A stretch of DNA of 64,000 bases from Verrucomicrobiota bacterium (GCA_016219875.1 JACRJZ010000085.1:1-64000), one strand, 5' to 3'; shown: positions 34,493-43,722, counted from the stretch's first letter. The notes: a model not told the origin generated them from the letters alone. Made by a program: numbers and translations.

Positions 34493-35917
34493 TTAAGGGA
34501 TTGAAGCGTTGAAGCGGGCGGCCATCCGCTCCGCCACGTCGTGGCCGGAGACGATGGAGTCGCCCAACGAAATGCCGTCGCGGTAGTGGCCGGCGAAGAA
34601 GAGGCCGGGCGCCTTGGTTTCGATGGCGCTCATCAAGTCCTTGAAGCGGCCGTAGCCGACTTCGTATTGCGGGATGGCATTCGGGTAGAGCACGACGTGC
34701 TGGAAGGTCGGCTCGCCCGTCACGCCCAGCAGCACGCGGAGATCTTCCACGGTCATTCGCACCAACTCTGGCGGGCGTTGCAGCGCCAGGTCCGGCGCAC
34801 GGACGCCGCCGACGTAGCTGGTGAGCGTGACGTGGTCCGCCGGGGCGCGGTTCGGAAAGAGCGAGGACGAGAACAGCGTGCCGAGAATGCGGAACCCTTC
34901 CGCCGCCGGGATCAACATGCCAAAGCCGTCGAGCGGGTGCGCCACGTCCGCGCGGCGGAACCCAAGGACCACGCTGGCGACGGGCGGGTAGTGGATTTTC
35001 TTGAGGAGCGCTGTGTTCAATTCTTGTCCGGCGGCAAAGCGAATCTCCGGCAACTGGTAGGTGGGCACGGCGAACAGGACTGCCGCGTGGTCGTGGCGCT
35101 GCTCGTGGCCGTCCCGACACACCGTGAGCGCGCAGCCGGAAGCGGTCTGTTCGATGAGTGTGACCGTCGCCCGCAACTGCAGCGCGTTCCCCAGCGCGGC
35201 GCCCAGCGTGTCCGGCAGCACCTGCAGGCCCTCGTCGAAAGAGAGCTTCTTGGCCTCCTGCTTGGAAACCTCGCCGCGCTTCTTGCGGTCTTTCGCGCCG
35301 AAGATTTGGCCTTTGATCAGCGAGCCGTACTTCTCCTCCAGCGCCAGGAGCTTCGGGAAGCCGTGCTTCACGGAAAGCCGCGCCGGGTCGCCGGCGTAGA
35401 TGCCGGCGACAAGCGGGTTGATGGCGTAGTCGAGAAACTCTTTGCCCAGGCGGCGCACGACGAACTCGGCCACGCTTTCCTCGTGAGCCGAGATTTTGCG
35501 CGGGATGAACGGCTCGCGCAGCAAAGCCAGTTTGGCCCTCCAGGAAAAAAGCGGCGTGCCGAAGAACTTGAACGGCGACGCTGGCATCGCGATGGGGCGC
35601 CGGTAGCGGACGAGGTAGCGGTTCTCCGCGTTTGGGTCTGAGTAGATGCGCCGGCCCTCCAAGCCGAGGTCGCGGACCAGCGAGACGATCTTGGGCGAGG
35701 TTTCGAGGATCGAGTTGGGACCGAACTCTGCGAGGTAGCCGTTTAGCCGGAGGCTGCGGATGACGCCGCCGACGCGGTCGCTGGCTTCATAGACCGTGAC
35801 CGGCAAGCCTTTTTGCTGGAGGCGAAACGCCGCGGTGAGTCCCGTGATGCCGGCGCCGATGATGGCGATGGGGAGCGGCGTTGAAGGGTTGAAGGGTTGA
35901 AGGGTTGAAGCGGTCAT
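34493..35917 (-). CDS. hemY: Protoporphyrinogen/coproporphyrinogen III oxidase, FAD type
   Basis: A 474-residue flavoprotein with the dinucleotide fold IAIIGAGITGLTAAFRLQQKG and VYEASDRVGGVIRS near the N-terminus and a C-terminal FAD-contact segment GLFFAGHYRDGISLGDSI. It oxidises the porphyrinogen before HemH. Both gene ends consist of tandem repeat DNA: 35880-35913 (GTTGAAGG units) encodes the first residues TASTLQPFNPSTP, and the tract at 34485-34517 encodes the last residues RFNASIP. The ATG at 35917 is used; a GTG at 35932 would add five residues. Confidence 0.94.
   Translation of the reverse strand: MTASTLQPFNPSTPLPIAIIGAGITGLTAAFRLQQKGLPVTVYEASDRVGGVIRSLRLNGYLAEFGPNSILETSPKIVSLVRDLGLEGRRIYSDPNAENRYLVRYRRPIAMPASPFKFFGTPLFSWRAKLALLREPFIPRKISAHEESVAEFVVRRLGKEFLDYAINPLVAGIYAGDPARLSVKHGFPKLLALEEKYGSLIKGQIFGAKDRKKRGEVSKQEAKKLSFDEGLQVLPDTLGAALGNALQLRATVTLIEQTASGCALTVCRDGHEQRHDHAAVLFAVPTYQLPEIRFAAGQELNTALLKKIHYPPVASVVLGFRRADVAHPLDGFGMLIPAAEGFRILGTLFSSSLFPNRAPADHVTLTSYVGGVRAPDLALQRPPELVRMTVEDLRVLLGVTGEPTFQHVVLYPNAIPQYEVGYGRFKDLMSAIETKAPGLFFAGHYRDGISLGDSIVSGHDVAERMAARFNASIP
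35880..35913. repeat. Tandem TTGAAGGG tract in the hemY 5' end
   Basis: Four 8-bp units, GTTGAAGG three times then GTTGAAGC, entirely within the first codons of hemY. Confidence 0.85.
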
Positions 35918-35951
35918 TGGGCGTGCGCTCACACTTGAAGAATCTGTGCTT

Positions 35952-36308
35952 TCATCTTTTCGAGTTCAGAGCCAGCCGGAGCGGCAGGTCCAATCCTCCG
36001 CGCCGTGCTTTTCCACCACTTCGATCAGGCGCCGAATCAGCCCCCGCACGTCGTCTTGCCGAAGCCGTTTGGATGATACCCCCATGCGTCTTCCCTTCCG
36101 CCAGCCGCGCTTTGGCGTGCCGCGGAACACTGTTCACGTCCCGCGTCACCAGTACGCGCTTGTCCGCGTCGAGAATTTCCAGCAAGGGCGGATCAGGCAG
36201 CCCTCGGTAAGACGTGTCGAAAATGCTGACCGCGTCGAAACTGGGCCACTTCTGGCGCAGGGCCGCGGCCACTTCCCGCGGAAGGTGCTCGTCGGTCAGG
36301 ACCTTCAC
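35952..36308 (-). pseudogene. DUF5615 (PIN-like) toxin with an apparent frameshift
   Basis: Begins at GTG 36308 (VKVLTDEHLPREVAAAL) and has the family features VSIFDTSYRGLPDPPLLEIL and KRVLVTRDVNS. After GGIIQT the open frame becomes a basic, low-complexity tail to 35952. One base out of frame, from about 36064, the DNA encodes LRQDDVRGLIRRLIEVVEK then HGAEDWTCRSGWL and stops at 35966, which is the expected C-terminus. An extra G at about 36064-36067 explains this. Either the toxin is inactivated or there is a sequence error. It overlaps the antitoxin gene by four bases (GTGA). Confidence 0.75.
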
Positions 36309-36727
36309 AGGGCTTCCAGCTCGGGAACCTCGGCTTTCAGCCCTGCGAAATCCCGCCCCGCGTGCAAGGCCAGGCTCGCTTCGATCTCCTCCGGGTAAGC
36401 TTCCGCGTAGGCCAGCCCCATCTTCACCAGCGCGGCAGGCCGCTCCAGGTGTTGCGCTGCCGCCTCGACGTTCCCGCCCAGGCTGCGCACCAGATCGACG
36501 ACCATCCACACCGGCCAGCGGCTCCCGTAAAGATAGGCCACGCGGCCCGGTTGCCCGTCCCGGAACTCAATCGCCGGAAAGCGGGACCGGCGCACGCCTT
36601 CATTGGTATAGGCCGCGGCCAACTTCCCGGCCTGCGTCCCCAGAAGCGTGGCTGTCGAAGTCAGCGCCTGTTTTTCCCGCAGCGTGAACCGCACCGAGAC
36701 GACCTCTTCTTGCATCATGGTTGTCAT
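36305..36727 (-). CDS. DUF433-like antitoxin
   Basis: A 140-residue protein. The C-terminal half shows the DUF433 pattern: VWMVVDLVRSLGGNVEAAA, then LVKMGLAYAEAYPEEIEASL. The N-terminal part (VVSVRFTLREKQALTSTATLLG) is probably a DNA-binding/dimerisation region. DUF433 genes commonly precede DUF5615 toxin genes, as here. The pair lies between hemN (57 bp upstream) and hemY on the same strand, so it may be expressed from the haem operon promoter. Confidence 0.75.
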   Translation of the reverse strand: MTTMMQEEVVSVRFTLREKQALTSTATLLGTQAGKLAAAYTNEGVRRSRFPAIEFRDGQPGRVAYLYGSRWPVWMVVDLVRSLGGNVEAAAQHLERPAALVKMGLAYAEAYPEEIEASLALHAGRDFAGLKAEVPELEAL

Positions 36728-36783
36728 AGCAGCGTCTATTGTATTCGCACCCAGCCTGGTTTCAAGACTCCCTCACACTCCCT

Positions 36784-38160
36784 CTAAATCGTCTTCGAAT
36801 ACCGCCGCTCTTTCTCCAGCGCCAGGTAGGCGTCGAAGCGCATCGCGAGGTTGCGGATGAGGAGCCGGCCTTCGTTCGTCACCGTCAGGCCCTCGCTGGT
36901 CCGCTGCACGAGGCCGTCGGCTTCCAGGTCGTCGAGCGACGCCAGTTCTTTGGCAAAGTAGTCCGTGAAGTTCAGGCCCAGCTTCTGCGACATGGCGGCG
37001 TAGTCCAGGCCCAGATCGCACATCAGACGCATGATCGTCTGGCGGCGGATCAGGTCGTCGTCCGTCATGATGTAGCCCCGCTCGAACGGGGTCTGGCCGG
37101 CGTCGAGCATCCGGTAGTAATCCTCCAGTTCCTTCTGGTTCTGCCAGTAGATGCCGTCGGCTTGCGAGATCGACGACATGCCAAAAGCGTAGATGTCCGC
37201 GCCGCCGTGCGTGCTGTAGCCCTGGAAATTCCGTTGCAGCGTCTTCTGCTTTTGCGCGACGGCCAGTTCGTCCGTTTCCTTCGCGAAATGGTCCATGCCG
37301 ATGTAGGCGAAGCCCACCGAAGTCAGCTTCTCGATGGTCATCTTGAGCAGGTCCAGCTTCATCCCCGCGGTCGGCAGCACGCCGTCTTTGAAAATCTTCT
37401 GGTGCGGCTTGATCCACGGGACATGGGCGTAGTTGAACACCGCGAAGCGATCCGGGTTCAGTTCCAGCACTCCGTCCAGCGTCTTGGCGAACGAGTCGTG
37501 CGTCTGGAGCGGTAAGCCGTAAATCAGATCGAGATTGAGCGAAATGAAGCCCGCTTCGCGAATCCAGCCCGCCACTTCCTCGACCAACTCGCGCGGCTGA
37601 ATGCGGTGGACGGCTTTCATCACCGCCGGGTCGAAGTCCTGCACGCCGAGCGAGGCGCGGTTGAAGCCAAACTCGCGCATGGCCTTGACGTGGTCGCGCG
37701 TGAGCCGCCGCGGGTCGATCTCGACGGACGCCTCCACGTCGGGCGCCACGTTGAAGCGCGAGCGGATCAGGTCGGCTAGGCGGCGGAATTCGTCCGGTTG
37801 GAGAAACGTCGGCGAGCCGCCGCCGAAATGGATTTGCACGACCTTGCGCGCCGGGTTGAGGTACCGGCCCATCAGGTCGAGTTCCTTCTTCAGATAGTCA
37901 AGGTAGGTCCCGCTTTGCTCCTGCTTCGTGGTGATGACGGTCGTGCAGCCGCAATACCAGCACAGCATGTAGCAGAACGGAATGTGGAAATAGAGCGAGA
38001 GGTCGCGGGCGGCGGTCTGGTTGTTGGTGACGATGGGGCCGCGCAGGGCGTCGAAGCTGACTTGGTCCGTAAAATGCGTGGCCGGCGGATACGAGGTGTA
38101 CCGCGGTCCAGGCACGCTGTATTTTTTCACCAGCGCCAGATCGACGTTCAGTGTGCTCAT
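36784..38160 (-). CDS. hemN: Oxygen-independent coproporphyrinogen III oxidase
   Basis: A 458-residue radical SAM enzyme decarboxylating coproporphyrinogen III to protoporphyrinogen IX. The cluster motif is FCYMLCWYCGC (CxxxCxxCxC), preceded by PRYTSYPPATHF and LSLYFHIPF, and followed by HFGGGSPTFL, all HemN-specific rather than HemW-like. Full length is normal. Its ATG lies four bases after the hemE stop, so the two are cotranscribed. Confidence 0.95.
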   Translation of the reverse strand: MSTLNVDLALVKKYSVPGPRYTSYPPATHFTDQVSFDALRGPIVTNNQTAARDLSLYFHIPFCYMLCWYCGCTTVITTKQEQSGTYLDYLKKELDLMGRYLNPARKVVQIHFGGGSPTFLQPDEFRRLADLIRSRFNVAPDVEASVEIDPRRLTRDHVKAMREFGFNRASLGVQDFDPAVMKAVHRIQPRELVEEVAGWIREAGFISLNLDLIYGLPLQTHDSFAKTLDGVLELNPDRFAVFNYAHVPWIKPHQKIFKDGVLPTAGMKLDLLKMTIEKLTSVGFAYIGMDHFAKETDELAVAQKQKTLQRNFQGYSTHGGADIYAFGMSSISQADGIYWQNQKELEDYYRMLDAGQTPFERGYIMTDDDLIRRQTIMRLMCDLGLDYAAMSQKLGLNFTDYFAKELASLDDLEADGLVQRTSEGLTVTNEGRLLIRNLAMRFDAYLALEKERRYSKTI

Positions 38161-38164
38161 CAGA

Positions 38165-39187
38165 TCAAACGAAGCCGCGGACAGTATTCACCAGCCTCTC
38201 CACGTTTTCCAGTTTGGCTGTGGGCGGAACGCCGTGTCCGAGGTTGAAGATGTGGCCCAGGCTGCCGTGCATTTCACGCAGCAGCAGCTTGGCCTCCGCT
38301 TCGACGATCTCCGGCGTGGTGGTCAGAAGGAAGGGATCAAGATTGCCCTGCACGCCGACGGTTTCCGGCAGCCGGGCGCGGACTTCCGAAAGGCGCACCG
38401 TCCAGTCAACGCCCACGATCTGCGCGCCGCTTTCCACGAGGTCGTTCCAGTTGCCGTGCGTGCCTTTGGAAAACACGATGACCGGCACGCGATCGTTGAG
38501 CGCGCGGATGATCTCCGCCATCCACCGCGCCGAAGCGTCCCGGAACACGTGGTCTGTGGTCAGCCCGCCCAGGCTGTCGAAGAGCTGCACTGCCTCGGCC
38601 CCGGCTTCGATTTGCATCTGGAGATACTCCGTGACCGCGTCGGTGAGCTTGCGCAGCAAGTGGTCGAACAACGCGCGATCCGAGTAGAACAGCGCCTTGG
38701 CCTTGACGTATTCCTTCGCGCCGCCGCCCTGTAACATGAAGTTGGCCAGCGTCCACGGCGAACCGGCGAAACCGATCAGCGCCGTCCGGCCGCCGAGCGC
38801 CTCCTTGATCAGACGCAGCGCCCTCGGCACGTAGTCCAACCGTTCGCGCACCGCGGCACCGTCGAGCGCGTCGATTTCCGCCGCCGTCCGCAGCGGTTCC
38901 ATCTCAATGCCGCCGCCTTCGACGAACTCGTAGGGCTGCCCCAGCGCCTCCGGAATCACGAGGATGTCGCTGAACAGTATGGCCGCGTCGAAGTCGAACC
39001 GGCGGATGGGCTGGAGCGTGACTTCCATCGCCCACTCCGGCGTGCGGACCAGTTCGAGGAAGGAATGCTTTTCCTTGAGCGCGCGATATTCCGGCAGAAC
39101 GCGGCCCGCCTGGCGCATGAGCCAGATGGGGGGCCGGTCCACGGGTTGGCAACGGCAGGCCCGGAGAAAACGGTCGCGGTTGGTCAT
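38165..39187 (-). CDS. hemE: Uroporphyrinogen decarboxylase
   Basis: A 340-residue enzyme forming coproporphyrinogen III from uroporphyrinogen III. The N-terminal signature PPIWLMRQAGRVLPEYR and the second signature IGFAGSPWTLANFMLQGG are present; the C-terminus has GVQGNLDPFLL and HIFNLGHGVPP. The ATG at 39187 is followed by the usual N-terminus; the frame upstream is not conserved-looking. It is the first gene of the run hemE-hemN-antitoxin-toxin-hemY-hemH. Confidence 0.96.
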   Translation of the reverse strand: MTNRDRFLRACRCQPVDRPPIWLMRQAGRVLPEYRALKEKHSFLELVRTPEWAMEVTLQPIRRFDFDAAILFSDILVIPEALGQPYEFVEGGGIEMEPLRTAAEIDALDGAAVRERLDYVPRALRLIKEALGGRTALIGFAGSPWTLANFMLQGGGAKEYVKAKALFYSDRALFDHLLRKLTDAVTEYLQMQIEAGAEAVQLFDSLGGLTTDHVFRDASARWMAEIIRALNDRVPVIVFSKGTHGNWNDLVESGAQIVGVDWTVRLSEVRARLPETVGVQGNLDPFLLTTTPEIVEAEAKLLLREMHGSLGHIFNLGHGVPPTAKLENVERLVNTVRGFV

Positions 39188-39312
39188 GGTGGCAGAGCCG
39201 GCGCATCCGGCTGACTTCGGATTGGCTTCATCAAGCACGTGCCGAGCATGGGCGGCGACAAACAGCCTGTCAACTTTGGGGCCGGGAACTCGACGGACGC
39301 AACTTGGCCCTG

Positions 39313-39462
39313 CCGCCGTAGCGCAGACATTCCGGTCTGCCGTGGCGCAAGCTTTCCAGCCTGCGGGGCGTGCGAGAGATTCGGCCGCCCGCATCGTGGC
39401 GGACGGCCTGCCGACAAGAATGTCGGCGCGACGGCAGGCTGGAAAGCCTGCGCTACGGCGGG
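39313..39462. repeat. Palindromic element, family C copy 3
   Basis: CCGTAGCGCAGACATTCCGGTCTGCC and GCAAGCTTTCCAGCCTGC on the left are answered by GGCAGGCTGGAAAGCCTGCGC on the right, followed by the flank GGTGTCCGGTTCGCGC also seen after copy 2. It fills the divergent gap 39188-39546, where no gene is seen. Confidence 0.85.
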
Positions 39463-39546
39463 GGTGTCCGGTTCGCGCACGCGCGTAATTCGTCCATGAT
39501 TTCGCGCTTGCGTTTTTGATCTCCGCCCGGAAGATGTCCGCCCTTT

Positions 39547-40395
39547 ATGGACTCTGGAACGCAGAAATCTGAAGCCCTGTACGACTTTCTGGGCTGGCTG
39601 GAAGTAAACAAGAAACGCGTCGCCATCGGCAGCGCGGCCGTGTTGGCAGTGATCGGCGTCATCGCGACCATGTCGTGGCACCGGAAAGAGCAGGAGCTCG
39701 CTGCGAGCATGGCGCTGTCCGCCATTCGGGTCCCCACTCATCCGTCGGAGCCGGTCCCGCCGGACACGGCGGACAAGTTGCAGAAGCTGGCCGCCACCTA
39801 CAGCGGGACGGCCGCCGGGAAGCGCGCCGAGTTGATCCGGGTGTCGTTTCTCTTCGCGCAGGGCCAGTACGCGGAAGCGCAAGCGGGCTTTGAAGCTTTT
39901 GCCAAGGCGCATCCGGAGAGCCCGTGGATTCCTCAGGCCGTCTATGGCGTCGCGGTTTGCCTGGACGCCCAGAGCAAGACCAACGAGGCCATCGCCAAGT
40001 ACGACGATTTCGCCCGCCGCTACGCCAGCGATCCGAATGCCGACCAGGCGCGTCTCCACCTCGGCACGCTTTACGAGGCGACCGGGAAGCCGGCCCAAGC
40101 CCTCGAGGTGTATGACAAGATGGTGAAGGCGGCGACCGCCGGCGGTTTCAGTCCTGGCGCGCAAGAAGCGCAGCAACGGCAACACGCGCTCCTGGTGAAG
40201 TATCCGCAGTTGGCGCCGACCAACACGCCACCCGTCGTGACTCAAAGACCGCCGATCAGCGTGACTCCAACAGGGGCGCCTCCGGTCGTGCGGACGAACG
40301 CGGCTGCCGGGACCAACGTTCCAGTCATCAAGCTTTCGCCGCCTCCCGCGGCCACGCCGCCTCCGGTCGCCACCCCCGCTCCGGCTGCCAAATAG
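39547..40395 (+). CDS. Membrane-anchored TPR protein (YfgM-like)
   Basis: A 282-residue protein with a short cytoplasmic start, one membrane helix (about 25-44, VAIGSAAVLAVIGVIATM) and a periplasmic tetratricopeptide region (LFAQGQYAEAQAGFEAFAKA; GTLYEATGKPAQALEVYDKM). The C-terminal 75 residues are Pro/Thr/Ala-rich and low-complexity. Layout matches YfgM-type proteins that help envelope protein traffic, but assignment beyond TPR is inference. It precedes ugd by about 95 bp on the same strand. Confidence 0.78.
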   Translation: MDSGTQKSEALYDFLGWLEVNKKRVAIGSAAVLAVIGVIATMSWHRKEQELAASMALSAIRVPTHPSEPVPPDTADKLQKLAATYSGTAAGKRAELIRVSFLFAQGQYAEAQAGFEAFAKAHPESPWIPQAVYGVAVCLDAQSKTNEAIAKYDDFARRYASDPNADQARLHLGTLYEATGKPAQALEVYDKMVKAATAGGFSPGAQEAQQRQHALLVKYPQLAPTNTPPVVTQRPPISVTPTGAPPVVRTNAAAGTNVPVIKLSPPPAATPPPVATPAPAAK

Positions 40396-40491
40396 GGTGG
40401 GGTCGCGTCAGTGCCCGCACCCGCGCCGGTGCCCTGAGTGGACGTGGGCGTGTGCGGTGGGGCTGAAACGAAGCGGGTCCGCTCAGTCATT

Positions 40492-41781
40492 ATGAAGCTC
40501 ACCATCATCGGCACGGGATATGTGGGACTGGTCACGGGCACCTGCTTTGCCGAAGCCGGCCACCGGGTTGTCTGCGTCGATAGCAACGAAGACAAGGTCA
40601 ACGTCCTCAAAGCCGGCGGTATGCCCATCTATGAGCCGGGGCTGGCGGAGTTGGTGCGGAAGAACGTGGCGGCAGGCCGGCTCCACTTCACCAGTTCCAC
40701 GCCGGAAGGGGTCGAGAAGTCGGATGTCATCTTCATCGCCGTTCCCACCCCGCCGCTGCCGGACGGGGCGGTCGATCTCAGCTTCATCGAACGCGTCGCG
40801 CGCGACATCGCCGGCGCCATGACCAGCTACAAGATCGTGGTGGACAAGAGCACGGTCCCGGTGAAGACCGGCGACAAGGTGGCCGAGACGATCAAACGCT
40901 ACTGCAAAGCCAAGGTGGAGTTTGACGTCGTCAGCAACCCGGAGTTTCTGCGCGAAGGCTTCGCGGTCGAGGACTTCATGAAGCCGGATCGCGTCGTGGT
41001 CGGCGTGCGCACCCCGCGGCCGGTGGCCGCGATGAAGCAGATTTACGAGCCGTTTGACGCGCCCGTGCTGGTCACGGACATCAACTCCGCCGAGTTGATC
41101 AAGCACGCCGCCAACTCCTTCCTCGCGCTCAAGATTTCCTACATCAACGCGCTCTCCGTGGTCTGCGAGGCCACCGGCGCGAACGTGCTGGAAGTGGCCA
41201 ACGGCATCGGCCTCGACGCGCGCATCGGGCGGCGGTTCCTGGAAGCCGGCCTGGGTTTCGGCGGCAGTTGTTTCCCGAAGGACTTGAGCGCCTTCATCAA
41301 GATCGCCGAGCAACTGGGCTACGACTTCCGCCTGCTCAAGGAAGTCCAGCGCATCAACGCCGAGCAGATGGACCGCTTCGTCAAGAAAATCCTGGACACC
41401 ATGTGGGTGCTCAAGGACAAGACCATCGGCGTGCTGGGGCTGGCCTTCAAACAGAACACGGACGACGTGCGCCTGTCGCCGGCCATCGACCTTTGCCAGC
41501 GGTTGCAGAAGGAAGGCGCGAAACTCCGCGTCCACGATCCCCAGGCCATGGAGAAAGCGAAAGCCATCCTGACCGGCGTCACTTACGTGGAGGACATGAA
41601 CGCCGTGGCCGAAGGCTGCGACGCGCTCGTCATCGCCACCGAGTGGCCGGAGTTCAAGCAGCTCGATCTCGAAAAGGCCCGCGCCGCGCTGACGCATCCG
41701 ATCCTGTTCGACGGCCGAAACCTCTTTGACCTCGCCGAGATGGAGCAACTCGGTTTCATCTACAAGAGCGTCGGGCGTTGA
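40492..41781 (+). CDS. ugd: UDP-glucose 6-dehydrogenase
   Basis: Oxidises UDP-glucose to UDP-glucuronate with two NAD+, for surface polysaccharide synthesis. The 429-residue protein has the NAD fold MKLTIIGTGYVGLVTG, the catalytic C260 in GFGGSCFPKD, K204 and N208 in LIKHAANSF, and the C-terminal FKQNTDDVRLSPAI. The ATG at 40492 is unambiguous. The Nudix gene begins five bases after its stop. Confidence 0.96.
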   Translation: MKLTIIGTGYVGLVTGTCFAEAGHRVVCVDSNEDKVNVLKAGGMPIYEPGLAELVRKNVAAGRLHFTSSTPEGVEKSDVIFIAVPTPPLPDGAVDLSFIERVARDIAGAMTSYKIVVDKSTVPVKTGDKVAETIKRYCKAKVEFDVVSNPEFLREGFAVEDFMKPDRVVVGVRTPRPVAAMKQIYEPFDAPVLVTDINSAELIKHAANSFLALKISYINALSVVCEATGANVLEVANGIGLDARIGRRFLEAGLGFGGSCFPKDLSAFIKIAEQLGYDFRLLKEVQRINAEQMDRFVKKILDTMWVLKDKTIGVLGLAFKQNTDDVRLSPAIDLCQRLQKEGAKLRVHDPQAMEKAKAILTGVTYVEDMNAVAEGCDALVIATEWPEFKQLDLEKARAALTHPILFDGRNLFDLAEMEQLGFIYKSVGR

Positions 41782-41785
41782 CGCC

Positions 41786-42295
41786 GTGTCCAAGGTCCAA
41801 GGTCCAGAGCTTAAAGTCGAAGTGGCGGCCGGACTCCTGTTCCGCGAGGGCCAGCTCCTCATTGCGCAGCGACCCGCCCAGGCCCACCTCGGCGGCTTGT
41901 GGGAATTCCCCGGTGGCAAACGTCACGCCGGCGAGACGTTCCAGCAGTGCCTCGCGCGCGAGTTGCGGGAGGAACTGGGGATTGAGGTGGAGGTCGGCGA
42001 CGTGTTCGAGCGCGTCACGCACGACTACCCGGAGAAGACTGTCCACCTGGAGTTCTTCCTGTGCCGCTTGGTCCGCGGCGAACCTCGAGCGCTGGGTTGT
42101 CCGGCCTTTGCGTGGGTGAAGGCGCGAGAGTTGGACCACTACGAATTCCCCGCCGCGGACGCGCGCCTGCTCGAACGTTTGAAGAACGCGCCGGGCCTCT
42201 GGTCATTGTCCTCGCCGATCACCCCGACCGGCTCTACCGCCTCCGCTCGCCGTGAGGCGCGGGAGACCGCAGCCGGTTTCGAGGCCGGCGTCTGA
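41786..42295 (+). CDS. MutT-like Nudix hydrolase
   Basis: A 169-residue protein with a canonical Nudix box, GGKRHAGETFQQCLARELREELGI in pattern (about residues 43-66), and the MutT-type opening VEVAAGLLFREGQLLIAQRP and LWEFPGGK. Likely an 8-oxo-dGTP diphosphatase. The GTG at 41786 is used. The first codons come from the tandem tract CCAAGGTCCAAGGTCC, and the last 35 residues (after LKNAPGLW) have no family counterpart. Confidence 0.87.
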   Translation: MSKVQGPELKVEVAAGLLFREGQLLIAQRPAQAHLGGLWEFPGGKRHAGETFQQCLARELREELGIEVEVGDVFERVTHDYPEKTVHLEFFLCRLVRGEPRALGCPAFAWVKARELDHYEFPAADARLLERLKNAPGLWSLSSPITPTGSTASARREARETAAGFEAGV

Positions 42296-42597
42296 AGGGG
42301 GAGCGGCTGCCTGCGGGGTGGGTGAGGGGGCTGCCCAGAGCCTTCGCGGGCCAAAGGTCCGCGGGTAGCACCTGTTCGACCCTGGCGGCGAGGCGTCCGC
42401 CGGGCCTCGAAAAACCCAGAATTTCTTGTTGCGTTCGGGGCCGGTTTGAACTTTATTTGCGCCGTTGAAGGTCTGACCGAGGTTCCACCGGGTAGTGTTT
42501 GTCAGTAGAAATGAACCGAAGGTCCCCCAAAGATTATTCACAAGTTCGTCAGTGTTTTTCTGGATTCACCAGACCGTCAACAACGCACACGCATTTT
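42296..42597. other. Non-coding gap upstream of rho
   Basis: No gene is seen. A possible hairpin, CCCTGGCGG/CCGCCGGG at about 42378-42402, is followed by short A and T runs and might end the Nudix transcript or form part of an untranslated rho leader. Autoregulated rho leaders are known elsewhere, but I see no specific signal. Confidence 0.35.
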
Positions 42598-43722
42598 ATG
42601 AGCAACGACGCCAACAGCACGCCGGAGAATGGCTCTGGCTATCTTGAACTGTCGGAAAAGGGCTTCGGCTTCCTCCGGACCTCCGACAACCACTTCTGTC
42701 CGAAGCCGGCGGACGTCTTTGTCACGCCGGACACCATCAAACGGTGCTTCCTGCGCGAGGGCGCCCACATTGAGGGCACGTTGCAGCCGCCGCATCGCGG
42801 CACCAGCGCCCAGCTCAAAAGCCCGGACAAGGTCAATGGCATTCTGTTCTCGGAGTACACCAAGACCGTGCGCTTCGAGAACCTCACCACCATCGATCCC
42901 ATCGAGAAAATCCAGCTCGAGACGGCGTCCGACCTGATTGAGACGCGGATCATTGATCTCGTCACGCCCATCGGCAAGGGCACGCGCGGCCTCATTGTCG
43001 CCCCGCCGCGCACGGGCAAGACCACCATCCTCAAACAGATCTCCAACGCCGTCACGACGAACCATCCCGATGTGCATGTCATGGTGCTGCTCATTGACGA
43101 GCGCCCCGAGGAAGTCACCGACTTCCAACGTTCCGTGAAGGCCGAAGTGGTTGCTTCCTCGAACGACCAGGACCTGGAAACCCACGTCCGCCTTTCGCGC
43201 TTCATGATCGAGCGCTGTCGCCGCGAAGTGGAAGCCGGCAAGGACGTGTTCGTGCTGCTCGACTCCATCACCCGCGTCGCCCGCGCTTACAACAGCGTCC
43301 ACGGCGGCAGCGGGCGCACCATGACCGGCGGCGTGGATGCGCGGGCGCTGGAAATTCCGCGCAAGATGTTCGCCTCCGCCCGCAAGATCGAAGGCGGCGG
43401 GTCCATGACCATCATCGCAACCGCGCTGGTCGATACCGGCTCCCGCATGGACGAACTGATTTTCCAGGAGTTCAAGGGCACCGGCAACATGGAGTTGATC
43501 CTCGACCGCAAGCTCTCCGACCGCCGTTTGTTCCCCGCGCTCGACATCCCGAAGAGCGGCACGCGCAAAGAGGAGAAGCTCTTTCCCCCGAAGCACATTG
43601 AAGCCGTCCGCAAGCTCCGCCGCATGATGGTGGACCTAAACCCCGTCGAGGCGATGGAAACGCTGGTCCAGGCGTGCAAGAAGCACAAGACGAACGACGA
43701 GTTGCTGTCGAAGCTGGCGTGA
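42598..43722 (+). CDS. rho: Transcription termination factor Rho
   Basis: A hexameric RNA helicase ending transcription. The 374-residue protein starts directly with a short linker and the cold-shock RNA-binding domain (GYLELSEKGFGFLRT; DVFVTPDTIKRCFL). The ATPase part has Walker A APPRTGKT (135-142), Walker B VMVLLIDERPEEVTDF, the Q-loop region SRFMIERCRR and the R-loop GKDVFVLLDSITRVARAYN. The usual N-terminal Rho_N helical subdomain of about 45 residues is absent. The ATG at 42598 is the only good start. Confidence 0.96.
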   Translation: MSNDANSTPENGSGYLELSEKGFGFLRTSDNHFCPKPADVFVTPDTIKRCFLREGAHIEGTLQPPHRGTSAQLKSPDKVNGILFSEYTKTVRFENLTTIDPIEKIQLETASDLIETRIIDLVTPIGKGTRGLIVAPPRTGKTTILKQISNAVTTNHPDVHVMVLLIDERPEEVTDFQRSVKAEVVASSNDQDLETHVRLSRFMIERCRREVEAGKDVFVLLDSITRVARAYNSVHGGSGRTMTGGVDARALEIPRKMFASARKIEGGGSMTIIATALVDTGSRMDELIFQEFKGTGNMELILDRKLSDRRLFPALDIPKSGTRKEEKLFPPKHIEAVRKLRRMMVDLNPVEAMETLVQACKKHKTNDELLSKLA

